Assembly (NCBI GenBank): GCA_017307315.1
Contig: JAFKFF010000104.1
Span: 1-11,855, forward strand
Direction of reading: 5' to 3'
DNA from: Alphaproteobacteria bacterium
GTDB lineage: Bacteria > Pseudomonadota > Alphaproteobacteria > Micropepsales > Micropepsaceae
DNA length: 11,855 nucleotides
In this document: positions 9,302-11,855 of the stretch, in pieces
Layout: each line of letters opens with the position of its first letter
Position numbering within the stretch: position 1 is the first letter of the stretch
Made by a program: the position numbers and the translations under genes
Notes under the pieces: model-generated
Seen by the model: the letters and a program-made list of their open reading frames with translations, nothing else
What the model was told of the DNA's origin: nothing
Database searches by the model: none

Positions 9302-10306
9302 CTAACGACCCAGGCGGTCGGCGATGATTTGCGGGTCCAGCGGAAGATTCTCCGCGCTTTGCTGATCTGCGCCCGCCGGGCCCAGGGTCTGGCCGTCGAG
9401 ATCCAGTTCGACCGCGCCCGCATTGCCGGCCGAAAGTACGAGACCCGGCATATTGGGCAATTGATAGGAATCGCCCGCCTTGAGGTCCCTGTTGATATAC
9501 ACCGTGCCGTTCTGTCCGCGCACAGTCACATGGGTATCGCCGCGCAGTTTGAGAACCACCCGGGGATTGTGATTGGCCTGGCCATAGACCGTGCCGGTCG
9601 GCGCCGGGGCGCTGGCGGCCGGCAGCTGGGACTGCAGCGCCCCGGCTTGCGCGGGGCTGGGTATGGCAGTCGGCGTCGCGGGATCGGCTGGAGCCGGGGT
9701 CGGGGAAGCAGCCGGTGCGGAACTCTCGAGCGCTGGGCTGGGGGTTGCCGTCTCTTCGGGCGCCGGCGGCGGAACTGGCTTTGGCGCAACGGCCGCAACC
9801 TTGGGCGGCGCCAGGGACGGCGCGGGCGGAACGGCTTGCGGCGCGGTTCCCGCCGACAGCAGGTGATAAACGCCATATCCCACAGCCAGCACCACGACAC
9901 CCGCAACAAAACGCCATCCCTGCGGCAGGCGCCGGGTTTCGTCTGGCATCGCGGCAATGGTGGGTGCATGTTCGTCGGGGCGGCCGGAAAGTTCCTGCTT
10001 GTAGCGGTCCACCATCTCCGCCGCCTCCAGGCCCAGATAGGCGGCGTAGGTCCGCACGAACCCGATGGCATAGGTGCGGCCGGGAAGGTCCTGCAGCCGG
10101 TCCTCCTCCACCGCTTCCAGATGATCCTTGCGGATCTTTAAGGCACGCGACACGGTGGCGAGATCGTCGCCCCGGAGCAGCCGCGCGGCCCGCAATTCCT
10201 CGCCAACCGTATCCTTGGGGGCATCGCCGTCGCCGGAAATCTCGCGCAAATGAATGCGGCGGCGCCCGCTTTTTTCGTCAGCGTTCAGGGGGGTAACCTT
10301 TGTCAT
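9302..10306 (-). CDS. rodZ: RodZ-like protein: cytoplasmic HTH, one membrane segment, periplasmic DUF4115 domain
   Basis: RodZ links the MreB cytoskeleton to the cell-wall elongation machinery. The 334-residue protein has an N-terminal HTH of the Xre/HTH_25 type (about 33-100, with [15 protein letters not shown] and [18 protein letters not shown]) and a basic stretch (RRLPQGWR). One transmembrane helix follows (about 132-152), then a Pro/Ala-rich linker (about 155-240). The C-terminal beta domain (about 245-310) has [25 protein letters not shown] and [12 protein letters not shown], as in DUF4115. Topology would be N-in, C-out. The gene precedes ispG, as in E. coli. The ATG at 10306 lacks a convincing Shine-Dalgarno sequence. 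The function of alphaproteobacterial members is inferred from E. coli and Caulobacter RodZ. The HTH might alternatively act as a transcription factor, but in RodZ it binds MreB. Confidence 0.85.
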   Translation of the reverse strand: MTKVTPLNADEKSGRRRIHLREISGDGDAPKDTVGEELRAARLLRGDDLATVSRALKIRKDHLEAVEEDRLQDLPGRTYAIGFVRTYAAYLGLEAAEMVDRYKQELSGRPDEHAPTIAAMPDETRRLPQGWRFVAGVVVLAVGYGVYHLLSAGTAPQAVPPAPSLAPPKVAAVAPKPVPPPAPEETATPSPALESSAPAASPTPAPADPATPTAIPSPAQAGALQSQLPAASAPAPTGTVYGQANHNPRVVLKLRGDTHVTVRGQNGTVYINRDLKAGDSYQLPNMPGLVLSAGNAGAVELDLDGQTLGPAGADQQSAENLPLDPQIIADRLGR

Positions 10307-10316
10307 TGGGTATCGG

Positions 10317-10339
10317 GCCCGGACTGCGCGAATCCGGGC
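10317..10339 (-). repeat. Inverted repeat in the rodZ-like gene leader
   Basis: GCCCGGA (10317-10323) and TCCGGGC (10333-10339) pair perfectly over 7 bp around a 9-base loop. In the transcript this stem would end about ten bases before the ATG at 10306, where the ribosome binding site should be, and no clear Shine-Dalgarno sequence is present there. It may modulate translation or be chance. Confidence 0.35.
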
Positions 10340-10367
10340 GGGTTTCGGCTAAAATGCTCTCGCGCCA

Positions 10368-10395
10368 ATCATATCCGAATTCCGTGGCGGGACAA
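10368..10395 (-). promoter_or_regulatory. Sigma-70-type promoter candidate for rodZ-ispG-prfA-prmC
   Basis: On the minus strand, TTGTCC (10395-10390) and TATGAT (10373-10368) are separated by 16 bases. The -10 differs from TATAAT at one base and the -35 matches four of six. Transcription would start near 10361, about 55 bases before the rodZ-like ATG. The 144-bp gap after ptsP is the only sizeable space upstream of this tight gene cluster, so a promoter is expected here. Confidence 0.45.
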
Positions 10396-10450
10396 CTGGA
10401 AGCGGACAAGCCATTGGTTTCATTAAATAATCAAAAGTTCCCGCCCTCGG

Positions 10451-11855
10451 TCATTTCAGAACGATTCCCCGTTCTGCGGCGAAGGCCGACAGCCGGGTCC
10501 GGAGCGAATGATCGGTCCGCCCGCAGAGCCGATCCACGAAGGCCGAAACCTCCCCCAGATTGAGGCTGCGGATCATCATCTTGATGGGGCCGATCTGGCC
10601 GGGCTGCATGGAGAGCGTGCGGATGCCCAAGCCCAGAAGCGCCATGGCGTCGAGCGGCCGCCCCGCCATTTCACCGCACAAGGACAGATCGCCGGAATTT
10701 TCCGCCGCGCTCTGCACGATCAGGCGGATCAGGTTCAACGAAGCCGGATTGAGGTTGTCGTAGCGCCGCGCCACGCGCGGATTGGTGCGATCCACCGCGA
10801 AAGCCAGCGACAGAAGATCGTTGGAGCCGATGGAGACGAAATCGGCGGAACGCATCAGCTGCGGCAGCATGAAGGCGAGCGCCGGCACTTCCAGCATCGC
10901 CCCGACCAGCACCTGGGTGGGCCGGGTGAGATTCATCAGCCGCGCGCGCTCCAATTCGCGGTCGACCAGCGCGCGTGCCCGGTTGAATTCGTCCACATCG
11001 CTGATCATCGGCAGAAGAATGCGCAAAGTGCGCCCCGCCGACGCCATCAGAAGCGCGCGCACCTGATAGCGCAGCAAGGCGGGACGATCGAGCGCGATAC
11101 GGATGGCACGCCAGCCCAGGGCCGGATTTTCCTCCCGCTCCCAGCGCGCATAAGGCAGCACCTTGTCGCCGCCCAGATCGAGGGTGCGGAACACCACCGG
11201 CTTGTCGCCCGCCGCGTCCAGGATGGATTTGTAGAAGGCGCATTGATCGGCGAGACGCGGCATGGTCTCGCCCAGCATGAATTGCAGCTCGGTGCGGAAC
11301 AGGCCGATGCCGTCGGCGCCGGATTCCTTCAGATGCGGCATGTCGAATTCCAGGCCCGCATTCATCATCAGCCGGATCGGCACACCGTCGCGCGTCACCG
11401 CCGGCAGCTCGCGGATGGCGGCAAAGCGCGCCTGGGCCTGGCGCCGGAGCCCGCGCTTTTCCTCGAAAGCGGCGATAATTTCGGCCGGCGCGCGCAAGTG
11501 GACCTCACCGCTTTCGCCGTCGAGCGCAATGGCGTCGCCCGCCCGCGCGCTGTCGGCGATGCCTTCCAGGGACGACACCAGGGGCAGGCCCATGGAGCGC
11601 GCCACGATGGCGACATGGCTGGTGGTGGCGGCTTCCTCCAGCGCCACGCCGAGAAGTTTTTCGCGGCCATAATCCAGAAGTTCGGCGGGGCCCATGTTGC
11701 GCGCCACCAGAATGGCGTCGCGCGGCAGGCTTTCCACCGCATGGCCGTCGCCGGTGAGATGGCGCAAAAGCCGCCGCGCCAGGTCGTCCAGATCATGCGC
11801 CCGCTCGCGCAGGAGCGGATCGCCCAGCCGCTGCACGCGCGGCCGCGTTTCGTCA
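10451..11855 (-). CDS. ptsP: Phosphoenolpyruvate-protein phosphotransferase PtsP (EI-Ntr), C-terminal part
   Basis: EI-Ntr takes phosphate from PEP and passes it to NPr (PtsO) in the nitrogen-type phosphotransferase relay. The frame is open to the right edge, so only the last 467 residues are present. The N-terminal GAF domain of this family would lie outside. (An internal GTG at 11836 is not the start.) Numbering from that GTG, the helical HPr-binding part contains LLRERAHDLDDLARRLLR, and the phosphorylated histidine is H74 in TTSHVAIVARSMGLP. The PEP-binding barrel follows with GIGLFRTELQFML, FRTLDLGGDKVLPY, EENPALGWRAIRI, MLEVPALAF, SIGSNDLL, and the catalytic cysteine C387 in LCGEMAG. The residues before TSH are AAT instead of the GG-type usual in enzyme I proteins, a mild oddity. 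The gene ends at TGA 10453-10451, 144 bp before the rodZ-like gene. I see no terminator hairpin right after it. Confidence 0.93.
   Translation of the reverse strand, partial: DETRPRVQRLGDPLLRERAHDLDDLARRLLRHLTGDGHAVESLPRDAILVARNMGPAELLDYGREKLLGVALEEAATTSHVAIVARSMGLPLVSSLEGIADSARAGDAIALDGESGEVHLRAPAEIIAAFEEKRGLRRQAQARFAAIRELPAVTRDGVPIRLMMNAGLEFDMPHLKESGADGIGLFRTELQFMLGETMPRLADQCAFYKSILDAAGDKPVVFRTLDLGGDKVLPYARWEREENPALGWRAIRIALDRPALLRYQVRALLMASAGRTLRILLPMISDVDEFNRARALVDRELERARLMNLTRPTQVLVGAMLEVPALAFMLPQLMRSADFVSIGSNDLLSLAFAVDRTNPRVARRYDNLNPASLNLIRLIVQSAAENSGDLSLCGEMAGRPLDAMALLGLGIRTLSMQPGQIGPIKMMIRSLNLGEVSAFVDRLCGRTDHSLRTRLSAFAAERGIVLK

Noticed and set aside
9280..9423. Upstream extension of the ispG frame into the rodZ-like gene
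   Set aside because: IspG homology and a proper AAGGA binding site mark ATG 9279. The extension is an overlap with the DUF4115 coding region.

Overview
This is a GC-rich window from an alphaproteobacterium. The evidence is the minus-strand order ptsP - rodZ-like - ispG - prfA - prmC - DUF4167 - clpB, a neighbourhood familiar from Alphaproteobacteria, and the DUF4167 protein, a family largely confined to that class. I cannot fix the order or genus from the sequence alone. The region is densely packed housekeeping DNA. The largest gene-free stretches are about 207 bp, and I see no tRNA, rRNA, CRISPR array, transposase or phage gene.

Layout from left to right: the last 30 codons of an unrecognised plus-strand gene (to 94); a secreted S1/P1-type zinc nuclease on the minus strand (130-924); a divergent 207-bp control region; a membrane-anchored M23 (LytM-type) cell-wall endopeptidase on the plus strand (1132-2718); and a convergent hairpin shared with the end of clpB. 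Everything further right is on the minus strand. It comprises clpB (5381-2757, broken by an in-frame TAA), DUF4167 (5989-5561), prmC (7051-6197), prfA (8130-7048), ispG (9279-8140), a RodZ-like HTH membrane protein (10306-9302), and the C-terminal 467 residues of ptsP running off the right edge.

rodZ-ispG-prfA-prmC looks like one operon, with gaps of 22 and 9 bp and then a 3-base overlap span (TTGA). It links cell shape, isoprenoid precursor synthesis and translation termination: PrfA is the release factor and PrmC methylates its GGQ glutamine. DUF4167 and clpB each follow a gap of about 180-207 bp that holds RNA hairpins. The clpB gap also has a good match to a heat-shock (RpoH/sigma-32) promoter and a strong ribosome binding site.

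The main anomaly is clpB. A conserved Glu codon (GAA) in the second AAA+ domain reads TAA, between Walker A and Walker B, while the frame stays open and well conserved on both sides. Either the chaperone gene is a fresh pseudogene or the base is a sequencing or assembly error. I found no convincing undescribed multi-gene system. The best candidates for something new are the structured leader before DUF4167 and the hairpins flanking the clpB promoter.
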